In this document: piece after piece, positions 49,126 to 61,700 of the stretch
Layout: the number at the start of each line of letters is the position of its first letter
How positions within the stretch are numbered: position 1 is the first letter of the stretch
NCBI GenBank assembly: GCA_958496175.1
Contig: OY292277.1
Span: 40,621,050 to 40,685,049, forward strand
Source: Sisyra terminalis
Taxonomy: Eukaryota; Arthropoda; Insecta; Neuroptera; Sisyridae
Length of the DNA stretch: 64,000 bases
Direction of reading: 5' to 3'
Position numbers and translations under genes: made by a program
The notes under the pieces: generated by a model
Databases searched by the model: none
What the model was told of the DNA's origin: nothing
The model's input: the letters and a program-made list of their open reading frames with translations, nothing else

Positions 49126-51955
49126 TCTAGGTTCTCTTATATAAAGTTTAGGTTTTTTTATCGCTGAATAAAGATATCGTTTGAATGCCTTTATGTATTC
49201 ATGAAAGTTTTTCATATAAAATATTTACTTCGTATCAAAGTATTGGATGATCCCCAGTGAAAAAAAAACACTATAAAAAATTATGTAAAAGTAAAATTAG
49301 GTTAAACTTAGCTTTAACACCAAAATGAATTGTTTTGTCAAATTTGTATCAAGGGAAAAGTTTTGATAACACTGTTCCACAACATTGATGTTGTCTTGAC
49401 TAAAATAATTATACAGAGACCACTTAATATCAATGACATTCTTACAAAGCTTAAAAGATTTAATTATTTAAAATCGTTTCGTTGAAAACATTTAATTGCT
49501 CGAATGTCTATGTTGTTCTCTTAATAATTAAGTGTATAAAAATTAATGAAATGTCTCCAATCCTTTTAATCTTCTTTTCCGTCCTTAGCTTTTTTAATCA
49601 CTTGAAACATATAAACAAGCCTCTCAAAACTTATATTTTTTTTTAAGTCTTTAAAAAAATTTATACATGTGTTTGATTAATATTTTCATTAGTAATAATC
49701 CGATATAAATGCGAGAAAATATAAAAATTTACTTTTCAACAAAGCCGATGAAAAATTATGCTACGTGTAAATTTTAATTAACATTTGACCAGGTTTCAAT
49801 AGCGTTTATTATAAAAGAATTTATTTTTTTTGTTTAATTTTCGTTTGTAAGAGAATCCGATTTGAAATACGGTATGAAGTGTTTAAGCCATGATAAATTG
49901 TAAGTAATTAGAAAAAGTCGGTACATGGAACAATTTGAAATAAAACGATCAACACAAAAGCATTCATCTGATTTATAATCCGTAGATAAAACGAGTTAAT
50001 GATAACAGATGCGAAAGCTTTGAGCTTTTATTCCTTTATATTTGTGTAACGTAGACGGTAATTATCTGTGAAATATACGTGAATTTTTTTCAGTTTCCAC
50101 AATCTGTTAATTGTTAATTTATATAAATTAAATTATTTTGATATGAGTGAGTTTAAATGAGACAAAATTTATCCCATTTGTAAAATATTTTTTTCTTTTA
50201 TTCCACAAAGTCAAAGTGGTAAATACAAAGGGAAACTTTTGAAAGGTTAAATTTGGATATGTAATGAACATACCAAAATAATATTAACTCATACTATTCA
50301 TTCTCTATATAGAAACACAGAAGAAACAATGTACTTTTTTGCTTTTTAATGATAAAAACTTTTAGTTTTGTAACTAATGAATGTAGATATTATTTATGAG
50401 TTTTGTTAACTTAAAAGAACAAAACCAGAACACTCAAAAGCAATAAAACTATAGTAAAATGTTTTGATAACGGTTATATTGTGCTTTGTTTTTAGCTCTT
50501 GTTTTGGTTTTACGATTTAAAAATGTATTTTGCATTAAAAATCGCCAAGAAAAACATGCAGAATAGTGCTTTAAGTTTAATTAATACTTTGTGTTACCTA
50601 ATTTTTTACGTGAGAATTTTTTTCATAATAAAATTAATGAGAATTATATGATATAAGATTTGATTTCGAAAACTTCAAGTTTCAAAGATTTAAAATCATG
50701 AAGTTTTAATTTTATTTATGTAAGATAATTCCTATTAATTTTTCATATTTTTTATGTTTTGGAAGAAAATAAAAACTCTGTTATTTTATTTACTTTGCTT
50801 ACCGGGGTAAAAATTTTGCCTAACAAAATTATATTGAGTCAAATGCGTACAAAAGTATACAATTCATTGTATATACGTATTCATTACCGAGATTAGTGAA
50901 TATGTGGTGATTGGGTGTTTGTGTGCCAAATTTTATGAAAAAATTGTACTGATTTCTTCTCTAAATGTATTATTTCTTAAGGGATCTATGCAATAACTTC
51001 AATTTTTGCTATAAAATTTATAATTTCTATATATTAACACCTTTATATTCTTAATTTGGCTACATTCTCAGAAATTAAATTTCCCCAAATGACTATTGTA
51101 TCTTAATTTATGACAATCATTACATAAGAATTGATATAGGTAGCCAGAAGATACATAAATTAAAACAGAAACTTTGAAAAATCAAAACTCTTTAAATATA
51201 TTATTGCAAGTAGTACGATTTCAATAGATTATAGGTTGTAATTAAAATCAATTTTTTCTTTAGAAAGTCAGTAAGTTATCTTTTAATTCAATATATAGAA
51301 ACGATTTGAAGAAATCCATATAAAGGAACTATTTTATTGAAACCAAATAAAAAAGAAATTGAATATCATATGGAAAGTTTTCGTAATTTTCCTTTGCTTC
51401 CTATTTTGTTATAGGAACATACGTAAATCTTACAAATAACTTCTAACGTAATTTCTACGTATTCTTATAATGGTTTTCATAAATGAAGATATGCCAGTCT
51501 TATGGGAAATTTAGCATAGATTCTGGAAATAAAGAAGAAGTTTGGGAAAAAATAGAGTGAAAATGAGGAAATGTTGGTTTTTGTTCTAAGACTTGTAATA
51601 TTTTTATTCGGAAAAGTCATTGTTTAAGTAGCTTGTTTGTGAAATGTTGTTTTGGAATGGTTTATAACCAGAATTTTTGATATAAAGGTATCCCTCTTTT
51701 GCATCTGTTCCCTTTTTGCATAATTACGAAGTCTTACTTTGAAAACTGTTCTTACCAGGTCATTGTAAGTTTTTTGGTATTGTCTTAGACAGGTTTATAA
51801 TTCCATTTTTGGGTTTTTGAGTGGAAAAGCCAGCATTTAAGAAGCAAAAGATTCGAGATTTTAAGTTAACGTTAAGTTTTCTTTTATTTTTTTTTTTATA
51901 TTTTTTAATTATTAACTGAATTAACTTCAACCGTCTTAGTGTCCTCAGAATAAAT
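49126..51955. other. AT-rich non-coding stretch
   Basis: I find no gene, RNA or bounded element here. Confidence 0.55.
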
Positions 51956-52126
51956 TTAATCTACAGCTGTGGATACCATTTTCACCAAATCCACTTTGTC
52001 AATGTATTCTTCCACTAACAAATCTTGAACATCCTCAATAGCCATATCCACAAAACCTTCACCTATGATTGATTTAGAAAATTCTAGTGTTGTGAAAAAA
52101 TTTCTGCAATTAGTGCTTTTATCGTG
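51956..52126 (-). pseudogene. Unidentified coding remnant, possibly transposase C-terminus
   Basis: A 56-codon open frame without ATG reads HDKSTNCRNFFTTLEFSKSI, IGEGFVDMAIEDVQDLLVEE and YIDKVDLVKMVSTAVD before a stop; the same frame then continues IYSEDTKTVEVNSVNN. Acidic, leucine-spaced segments of the form DV..LL.E....L...DL are typical of Tigger/pogo transposase C-termini, but the match is weak. Codon use and GC content differ from the flanks, so it looks like old coding sequence. A chance frame cannot be excluded. Confidence 0.35.
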
Positions 52127-52564
52127 TTAGAGCAAAATCATATTACTGCATGACGTGTTGTTAGTGGATTCCCAAAGTTTATGAACCGTGTTGTAGCGAA
52201 ACTGTGTTATAAGATATCGTGTAATAGGTAGGAATGCAATATTGCTCACAAAAAATTGACAATTAGAATAGGATATCAATATTTTCAAATGTGGATTATT
52301 GATGTTAAAAACACCTAAGTTTATAAACAATATATTGATTTTCTTCGGTGGTTTTTACAATCATTCATATATATTTTTAAAAATATTTTTTAAATAATTA
52401 TAACTATACCGTTTAAATGTCAACATCGTTACTTTAAAATTTATCGTCGTGAGATTATAAATTGACGATGGTCACAAATCTACACCTGTGCCTGGAAAGG
52501 TATTTGCTTATGTGGGTGGCTGAAAATCAATTGGAATTAATAATTTAAGATGATACTATGATAA

Positions 52565-52686
52565 AACATCGGTCATAAAGAACGATGCATCGTCGATGTT
52601 TTGAGTTTCAACATCGATGTTAAAACATCGATATTTATGAACTATATATCGACGATTAAAAAATCCATGTATTGTTTACATCCTTA
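52565..52686 (-). repeat. ATCGAT-rich element, copy 2
   Basis: It contains CATCGTCGATG, ACATCGATGTT, ACATCGATATT and TATCGACGATT. On the minus strand it starts CTAAGGATGTAAACAATACA, like the edge of the copy at 44.4 kb. Both copies have the same orientation. Confidence 0.5.
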
Positions 52687-55036
52687 GTTGTGGGAGAGCT
52701 ATTTCTACACAAATCAGATTCGTTAATAAACACAATTGATTTTGTCTTTTCAAATTTATGAAATATTGTATAATGTAAATTTTTATGTAAAACTTTGTCT
52801 TCCATTAATCATTCAATGCTTATTTTTACTAATTTCACTTTTATAGAGTAAACATAAGGCCCCAAAGAACAAGAAAATAATTTTGTTTTGCACGTCTTCT
52901 GTACAATTTTAATTATTTTAAATTGTAAAATCATATATCGAATTTTTAAAAAAAAATCGTAATTCTGTCATATAGATGAACAACGTTAATTTCTAGTTCA
53001 TAATTTAAATATTTTTTCTTTTCAATAAAATTAAAGCCAAGAACTTTTGAAACATAAAATTTCTTAGTTTATTTTTAATCCAAGGACTTGATTGTAAATT
53101 AAATTATTTTAAAATGATTTCCAGAGTAAACAAATATTAGAGTTCTTAATACTTTTTAGAAGATTAACTTTAAATTTTGTATTAATGTTTTTAATCAACA
53201 AAATTAAAAACTTTTTGTCACCCTTTCTAAAGGTTCTGTGACCCTTATTTAGGTCGTTAACCACAGGCCAAGAAACTCTGGCTTATGCCATTAATATAAT
53301 TTTTGTGGATCATTAGTCATATTCTTGATTCATAAGTTACATTAATACCGACTTGAGGTGAACAATTTAAAACTCCCCTTGCATAATTTCAAATTTGATT
53401 GAACAGTTTTATAATATTTTCGAACATAAATGAAGCCGTTAAAAACTCGCAAATCAATCCCCAGTTTTCCCATTTAATGTGCAAATCTAATTTGAAAAAT
53501 TCCACAACGACGTCTATATTTTTTCATTTCCTGCATTTAGATACTAATAAAGTATAAATCTTCATTAAATATTCATTCGTGAAACGAATGCGGATAAAAA
53601 TTCCTCTCATCATTCAATAAATCTTAACCCTAAGATTGCAGCAATTTATCTTATTTGATATAAATTTAATGTTTTCAGAAAGAAAACGTATACAAAATTT
53701 GTAACGAGTAAATGTTTAATGCTGCCGTCTAATATTGATTTCTATGAAGATTCGTTTTATTTTTGAAAGAAAAAACTTTTATTCAATGCAACTGACGATT
53801 AAGAACTTTGCTAATAAAGTACTTTATTGACGGAAATACTTACGACGAAATGAAAATTCCTGCGACCATATAAAGCTTCATTTTTTTCAGTTTAATTAAA
53901 ATAATTACGGAAGTTTGTAAGACAAGGAGAGTGGAAGACGTTTTTAAAGGTCTAAGAATTATGGAGTGGAAGTTTTACTTTGAAAGAAATTCACTGTACG
54001 AGAATTAGTAGTAGAGAAGTGAGATTCAATGAACTTAAAAGAATCCCCACAAGCTGGTTAATAGAAAAAAATAGAACAAAAAATTTTTTTTGCTTCTAAT
54101 GACAAATTTTCTTAGATAATTTTACAACATTCAAAGTGTTTTGATTTTGAGGTAAAACTGTTTTGAATATCAAAATAATCTATTGAAGGGTTAATGAAAA
54201 TTTATGAAAAGATTCATTTCTCTGTAACTTTTAATAAATAAAATTCTTAATTATAGTTTTTATATTAAACAGTTGAATCAAAATATGGTTTTATGGAATA
54301 TTTTTTTCAATTTCCAGTTATTGGTAGTTAATACAAATAAAGCTCTAGCATTCATGCTACTAAAACAAAATAAATCAAATCCAATAATGGGGTGAATATT
54401 TGATCAATGTTGATTGAATTCCACGCCTAGTCATTTGTGCAACCCAATTTCTCTTACCTTTTTTTTTGTTGTTTATCTTTATTCCTTATTGGATTTCAAA
54501 ACAAAATTGATTGATGCGTTTGTTTAAGGAAAAAAATCACCCTCTGTACATTTGATTTGATTCAAAGGATAAACCCATGTATAGTGTACACAATAACTGC
54601 TTATTGATTTTGGGTAGCCATAATACTATAACAAGCAATTTAATTTGTTATTTACTTTGACAATTGGAGCTTTGATTTGCCTTATTGAAGCATTGTTGAA
54701 CCATTAATTGGTAGGGTTATTATGAGAAACAAAGGTTCAAATTATTTTTAAGGGCTCAAAAATGATAATGCAAACAAGTCATTTTGTGGTTATCTAATAA
54801 AATAATCGAAAATCAATATCAATTTCGACACTGAAAGATATTATGATTTATAATTGTTAAAAACCGTAAAATGGTCGGACACTGAAAGTATGTTTAAATT
54901 AAAAAAAATATCAAATTTTAAATCAATTGGAAAAGGGGGTGGAGAATGAGGATTCTCTTTGATTTGATTTGGTTCTTATACAATTTTTTAAGAAAATTTC
55001 AATGAAAATTCTGTAAAATAAATTTTTGAGGTTTTT
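52687..55036. other. AT-rich non-coding stretch
   Basis: No gene or element boundary recognised. Confidence 0.55.
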
Positions 55037-55365
55037 TGGATCAATTTATTTTAATGTTTTTTTCAATTCAGCAACGTTTCATCACGTATCGTGACTTTCT
55101 CTGGCATCTTGAAAAATATAAATAAGATAACTAAAATTAACACAAATGACATTTCTATTAATTAATTGTAACAAAAGTTCAAATTTGAAGTTTGGAAAAT
55201 TTGAAAAAAATTGAGCTTTTCTTACAATCATAATAGAATTATCATTAGTGTTAATTTTAATTTAACTTTTATTTTCCAAGATGCCTGAGGAAGTCACGTG
55301 ACGATACGTGACGAAACGTTGCTGAATTGAAAAACAATTTTTTTTTTGAATATTTAAATGGAACT
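55037..55365. mobile_element. Foldback element C with hammerhead-like motif
   Basis: The left arm TTTTTCAATTCAGCAACG and the right arm CGTTGCTGAATTGAAAAA are exact complements and continue inward with gaps to GGCATCTTG / CAAGATGCC. On the plus strand 55285-55317 reads CTGAGGA, stem GTCACGT / ACGTGAC with loop GACGAT, then GAAAC. The minus-strand counterpart is decayed (CCAGAGA in place of the CTGANGA box). No coding capacity. Confidence 0.7.
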
Positions 55366-57014
55366 TGAGAATAATATACCTACTATGAAAATACAGTTTT
55401 ATATTTATGGCTTTCTCAATTTGTTATCTATAACAAAACTGTATAAAAATCAAATTAGATTGATTTTCAAACAAAAATGAATAAATAATTTAAATCTAGA
55501 TTATCCAGCAAGTTCTAAGAAATTAATTTAATAATCATAGTGGAGTAACATTGTTTTCCATAATTGCGCTTATAATTTACCTAATTTTTTTGTTCTAGAC
55601 AGAGTAATTAAGAATTTAATTTTTTGCATGAAATGACAATTTTGAATATTTTAGGGTTAATTGCCAGATGAAAGTAATATGGCTTAATTATGTGTTGTAT
55701 TTTTCCACATTTTTTTTCGTTTTTCTTGAAAACATCGTAAATAGGCTCTAGAAGTTTTTATAAATTTTTAATGTAGAAATTTATCTCCATAAAATAAATT
55801 ATGACTGATAAAAAAATAAAATACTTTATATATAAGCAATTATTTATTTAAAGTGGTTATTTTTTTATGATTATTTAAAAGTTCAATGATTATTCTTTTT
55901 TTTTAACTTTCGAATTTAATTAAATATTTTATAGAGTAGTTGTTTTGGAAATCATACAGAAAATTTCATTTTTACTGTCATGTATGTTTGTTAAGTGAAA
56001 AGCACAAAAAAAAGCTTTTTCCATTAACTTAATTATTTTCACTAAACAGTGGTATTATTGTTTTTCAAATTGTAAAATAAAAAAATAAAAAAGTTGCATC
56101 AAATCTAAGGTGCTAATAGATTTTCATCCATATAATCAACTGGCTAGCTTTTATGAAGCCGAATTTGTTTTCAATTACTTGTAAGTGTAATTTTTTTATT
56201 TGAACAGATTATTATGCAGTAACTTTCTAAACATTATACACATTTCATTGCCAAAAAAAAAAAATTAAAAAAAATTTCATCAAATTTTCCACTTTAAACA
56301 AATAATTGACCGAATATTTTTGCAATGAAAATTAAAAAAAAATACACTGTTGAGAAGGGATTAAAACCATTTATGTAAAAGTTTATGAAACAAATTTATA
56401 ACTCTAAAATAACAAATAGTAAATCCTTCATTAATTTTACACTGATGGATTTAAAGTTGTCCAAACCCGATGATGTATCCACGGATGAAAGGATTCCAGT
56501 GATTTTTATGAGGAAAAATTCAATGACTGTATTCATTTTTCATAATATATTTTGTTCTCGTTGCTGACAAATTGAAATTTTCTACTTCAATTATTTACAA
56601 AACAAATAGAGAGTACATTTACGTCCTGTAGGATAAAATTTTTCATAAATCAAGCCAAATAGATTCATGAACAAATAAATTTTCGGACCGAGAGGAAACG
56701 AATTTCCGAATAGTTTTTCACACCGAAGATAATATCTACATACGAAATGCTACATTGACAAGGGGCGGAATATTTGATGAAAAAATGTTGTTTGCAAGTA
56801 TCAGGAATATTTCCCAACTGACAAAATTTCCTATCCATCATTATCGATTGTTCAGCTTCGTTTTCCAATTCTATTTTTCTTATCGGTGTCGAGTTTAAAT
56901 TTAATCAGAATTTATTTTATGCATGAACACCGATATGACTATTTGTATAAGATCAATCTTTGATTTATATATGACAGGTGTATAGAAAAAGAATGTATGA
57001 AAAATAAAACTTAC
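55366..57014. other. AT-rich non-coding stretch
   Basis: No supported feature. The 67-codon minus-strand ORF at 56665-56868 is just 3' of the candidate exon at 57.0 kb but has no signature I know. Confidence 0.5.
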
Positions 57015-57128
57015 CTTGTTGTATAATATTCGAAAAATGCAACCAATATTTCCAGGGACCTCGAAACGCTCGCCCACATTTCATGGCAGCGTGTTCATAA
57101 GGACTCACAAAGCACTGTTTGAGAGTCT
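57015..57128 (-). CDS. Orphan exon-like block, product unknown
   Basis: A 114-nt minus-strand block is bounded by an AATATTAG acceptor, with a CTGAC branch-point-like sequence about 15 nt upstream, and a perfect AAG/GTAAGT donor. Only one frame is open: TLKQCFVSPYEHAAMKCGRA then FRGPWKYWLHFSNIIQQ. It enters and leaves in phase 1. It is clearly more GC-rich than its surroundings. It lies on the Syt7 strand, about 36 kb upstream of the linker exon, so it could be an upstream Syt7 exon. But that exon needs a phase-2 donor, so another exon would have to lie between. It could equally belong to an unknown gene or be a chance open frame. I do not recognise the peptide. Confidence 0.35.
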
Positions 57129-58587
57129 CTAATATTTAATGTCAGCACGATTTCAATGATTGTCATAATATTTTAACAATTTACAAAAATAATTTATCTA
57201 TGTATTTTTGTAAAGCTGAAAAGCAAAAGAAAATTTTTGATTTGAATATCATCATTCTTTTGGAATCTTAAAGATTTTCTTTTTTGAGCATTTGCGCCTT
57301 AATCCGGATTATCCTTTTTATAAAAGACTAAAATTAAAAATGTGATGTGTATGATTTGTATGTAAATATAATAATCCCAAGGAAAATTTTTCGTGAGAAT
57401 TTTTTTATATACCGTCGTTATAAATGTTAAAGTCGATCTTTTTTTGTGCATTGATGAATTATTTAAAAAATGCGGACTTAAGAAACTTAAATAAATTTCA
57501 ATTGGTGTATAATCTATTTACCAGAAAAGTATTTTTGAAATATTTTAAAAATACCATTCCGTCATCTCTGATTTAAAGATGTATTATTTAAGTGCATCTA
57601 ACAGCACTCAATACTAAGATACATTTGTTTATAAATGATTACCAGATAATGGCGGAAGTGGTCAATAAAATATTCAAATATTTTTTGCTTACATACATAT
57701 GTGTAAATTTTCGTATATATTTTAAGCAAAATTTGAACATTAGAGATTTGCTTTAATTTAGAAAATTATTTCTCAGATATATTGAAAAAAATATTGGTAT
57801 TTAACCAAAGATAGTGCCAAATACATAATATTGGAATCTAAAGGATGTGGTCTTTTTAACAGACATTATATATGAACTATACATATATCGTAGACGTGAA
57901 TTCTACCGAAAAAGGAATCAAAAACGAAATGTAGGAACTATTGCCTAAGACAAGTGTCGGAAACATTTCTGGAGGTAAGAGCCAATTTTCGCAGTTCAAT
58001 GTATTAAAGACTAGTGTAGGACCCGATAGACTCTATCCTAACGGAAAGTATTACGGATAGAGATCAGCTGCTTTAATTACAACGAAATGAAATTTTGGGA
58101 AAGAAACGTTAGTGAGCGAGATTTGTTGAGCTTATTATTTCAAATACAACATAAGTTGTAATATGCATGGAATAAATGCGGATGGATCAAGAGAAATTAT
58201 TTCTCCACATCAACGAAAACATCTCACCGATCAGTATTTTTAATATTTAAGAAGACGGTATCACTTTCGATATGTATGTAGAATAATTATATTTGTTTGG
58301 CCATTATAAAATTGCAGTTTATTTTTTGATATATTCCATTGAACTACTTGTTCACTGATATGATTCTATTTAGCTACGGCAGCCAACCAAAATCATTTGT
58401 AACCAAATGTAACCAAATGCCAACCAAATATTTGTAAAAATAAACGTCTAAGCAGTTTTACATTGTTTTTATTAATTTTTTTTAATAATGCCTCTTCTAT
58501 TTTTATTAACTAATAACACCAATAGAAGTACATTGGTCAATATTGGTAAAGGCTCAATTTGAAAATGGATAAAAACGAGATTTTTCT
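57129..58587. other. AT-rich non-coding stretch
   Basis: No gene recognised. Around 57.93-58.1 kb GC content rises slightly and a 40-nt acceptor-donor pair exists on the plus strand, but it is too short to call. Confidence 0.5.
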
Positions 58588-58757
58588 ATTGTTATTAATC
58601 ATCGCTTTATAACTATCAATAATCTTAAGCGACTCTAGAATTTATAAAAATCTATAATATATCAAGAAATTTTGCAAATTTCTTCGATATGAAATTCGAA
58701 TCCAAGTCCTACCAGGTTTGGAGTAGTCACCTAGACTACTCAGGTCACCAGTAGGCT
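58588..58757 (-). mobile_element. tRNA-derived SINE, copy 4
   Basis: On the minus strand: GCCTACTGGTGACCTGAGTA and GTCTAGGTGACTACTCC form the tRNA-like head. GGATTCGAATTTC is the B-box region, and ATATCGAAGAAATTT, TCTAGAGTCGCTTAAG and ATAGTTATAAAGCGATG form the body. This is the copy with the most readable B box. Confidence 0.75.
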
Positions 58758-61700
58758 TTCAAGAATTTATACAGAAACGTTGACGTTGTGCTATCTTATA
58801 AATGGTATAAAGTCCCTTTTGGCAAAGTTCTTAAAATTTAATTATGGTAGATTTTATTTTAACATTCTATCTTAAAATATCAAATTTCTTGTATTTTTAT
58901 TTGAGTTAATATTTTAGTGCCGCTTTTGTATAAAACTTTCTTTATTAATCCTCGTTTTATTATAAAAACTTATGAAAATTTAATAAGAAATATATTAACA
59001 TTTAAGCTCTGCATGAATTCAAGCATGAAATATTCATTGTTATGAAAATTTGTCTTTTCGTTCGAAAAAAAACACAATAAATTTTAATTTGACAGTTTTA
59101 CGTTTGCGAAACAATTGTCAAGTATTGTATGTTGAGCTTTAAATCAATTTCTCGAACTCAATAAGCTTCATACGTTGCATTAAGTTGAAATATGTCATTG
59201 CCAAATTGACGATAAAAAAAAACAGAACAAAATCCAACATTACGACAATACAATATTGTTGACTCTGGAAAGTTTTCGAGGCCAAATAAAAGCTGGAAAA
59301 CTATAATAGATGATAAGTGGGGTTGGATCGAGATGTTAAATGTGCAAAAAAGAAAGAACGTGGAGTGAAAATGAAGGAAAATTGTTGATATATAATGAGT
59401 GGACAAAGAGATAAGGGTTGTATGACAATGAAAACAAGCTCTTGTTTGTCTCATAAAATCAAACGAAATAATTGGAAAAGTTCCAACGATCTCAAATGAC
59501 AATAGTTACGATAATTCTTCAATGAAACGCAACAGTTGTCTTCAATCATATTGGCATGAAGCCAAAATTAGCGTTTTCTTGTGAAAATTATGAGGAAATG
59601 AGGAAAACCCAGCGTGAGATTTTTTAATGAAACTAAACAAATTTCACTTGCTTCATTTCGCATGGAAAGTTTTATGAGTTTCATTTAACTTTGGCCGGTT
59701 GTGGACCGAATTTTCCCAACTTCACTGATAGCAAATCCCCAGTTTATGTATTCCAACATTAGTTTCCAGTTATTTATACGTTTATAAACATGCCGACGTC
59801 ACTATATCAATTGTGACAGCTTCGATATTTCCGTAATGGTTTCATAAGTTTGACGAAATATGTCGGCTTGTTCGATGATTTCATTTCCTGAAATGCTCTG
59901 CCGTCCTACAGCAGCAACTCTTCTATATAAATTTATAGTTTCGTACAGTTTCAATCTTATCTGTCGTTCTATTATATTATAGCGAAGTTGCAAAATTAGT
60001 TTCACAGAATATTGAAAAAGAAAAACGTAATGTATATTGAATCGCTTGGAGTAAAACATGAAACAAATCAGTTAAACAATTTATTGATTTAAAATGTTGG
60101 AATAAACAAAAACCAACATTTGACCTTTTTTAAAATTGCGTTTTTGTTCGGAATTTTAGATAAAAAATTTACAAAGATAAAATAGGCAAAAGGTTTCAAA
60201 AGAAATTCCCACGTTGAAACTTGATTCTTTGTTTTAATATTCCGTTTAATAAAAACCATGATATTATCTAATTAATTTTAGCTTTTCAGATTAACAATTA
60301 AATAGTCTTGAATTGGGAAAAATTAATAAAGTAAATTAATTCTAAAACAAGAGTTATATGAAAGAATGTTATAGTTTTTGAATATATGAAAGAATCTATT
60401 TAGAACCACCAAAAGTTTTCCAGCAGCAAAAATGAACCGAAAATTTGAGAATGAGATTAGTCCAAGATATTTATAGAATATAGATAACATGGAAACAGGT
60501 AAAGTACTGAGATTAGAGTAAATTATGATTAACTCTCTTGATGTAGTTTACGTGATATTAATTTAACATTTATACAGTATAAATGCGATTTAGTTCTAAG
60601 CACTAAAGCACATACCATAACTTAATACGATGATATCATAGTCAAAGCTTTAAGCTTTCTAATTAGTATTAGCAAATTAAAGTTTTATTAAAGAAAAAAG
60701 TATACCTGTTATAGTATACTTAAGTAAGAATTTCTTATGTAACCCAAAGGGTCTCCATTTTTTGAGGTCGTTTTGGTCATTAAGTCAAGATTTGTGAAAG
60801 AAAAATATTTTGCATCTATTAAGAAGATTCTTCCACAAATATTTCTGTTAAACTATATCTAATTAATTATTTTTTAATTTAAATTCTTCGTTCATCTTGT
60901 ATTAACTAAACTTGTGACAGACTTCTTCAAATTATCTTAATAGAGGTCATATTGTTGCTTTTATGCTTATAAACTAACTAAATTTTTCTATTTCTTAAGC
61001 GCTTCAAAGTTATTAAAAAGATATCAGAAACACAAATAGATATAATAGATAGTTCTTTTTTGTTTTGTTATATAAACCTTTGAGGATGTATTTTTTTCTT
61101 GCTATTTCAAAAAAAATCCATGTATCAATCAAAATTAAAATAAATTAAAATCAAGGAAAAAATTTTTTTTAATCAATAGTAATTAGTATGGAGAACAAAA
61201 CTTGGAATTTCTCCCTCATTAAATAGTAGATAATTTTAAATAATACAAATATTCATATTTCATATACGGCATAAAGTTTTTTCGTTCTTGAGTATAAATT
61301 GGTGTCGAAAAATAATAAATTCTATCTATAAAATTTATTTTTTATCGAAAGTTTATGTATAGAAACGCAAAAGAGTAATTATTTTCATTGCCATTGCCAT
61401 TAATTCTCGAAAGTGAATTACATATTTTTCCAGTCTTCGTTCCATTATTTTTGCTTAAAATAACTCCTTAGATAACTGTTCTTGTCTATTTTTTTGAGCA
61501 CATAAATCAGTAGTATATTTTTGTTATATATGCTGCGATAAAACTTATTAATATGCCAAGCTTAAGAAAATTTTCAAGACCATATTTTTCATTGCCAAAA
61601 GTATTCGTATCTACAATACAATTAATGGTTTGATTTGAAACTTGGAGTGACCCTAAGAAACGTGTTACATTAAATGACGAAAACCTCCAAGTATTTGTTT

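Noticed and set aside
57049..57100. A plus-strand reading (ARPHFMAAC) of the orphan exon, resembling the RPHF motif of PAP2 lipid phosphatases
   Set aside because: The frame stops at once, lacks the rest of the PAP2 signature, and the minus-strand reading has much better splice sites.
57930..57975. A 40-nt plus-strand micro-exon candidate between GTAG and GTAAGA
   Set aside because: Too short and without any partner exon; such pairs occur by chance.
59158..59502. The longest ORF in its region (114 codons, minus strand)
   Set aside because: Phe/Ser/His-rich translation with no domain, no splice sites and no neighbouring coding blocks; lengths like this are expected by chance in 64 kb.
59802..60059. 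An 85-codon minus-strand ORF whose second half looks protein-like
   Set aside because: The peptide has no family I recognise, and I found no flanking acceptor or donor in a matching phase.
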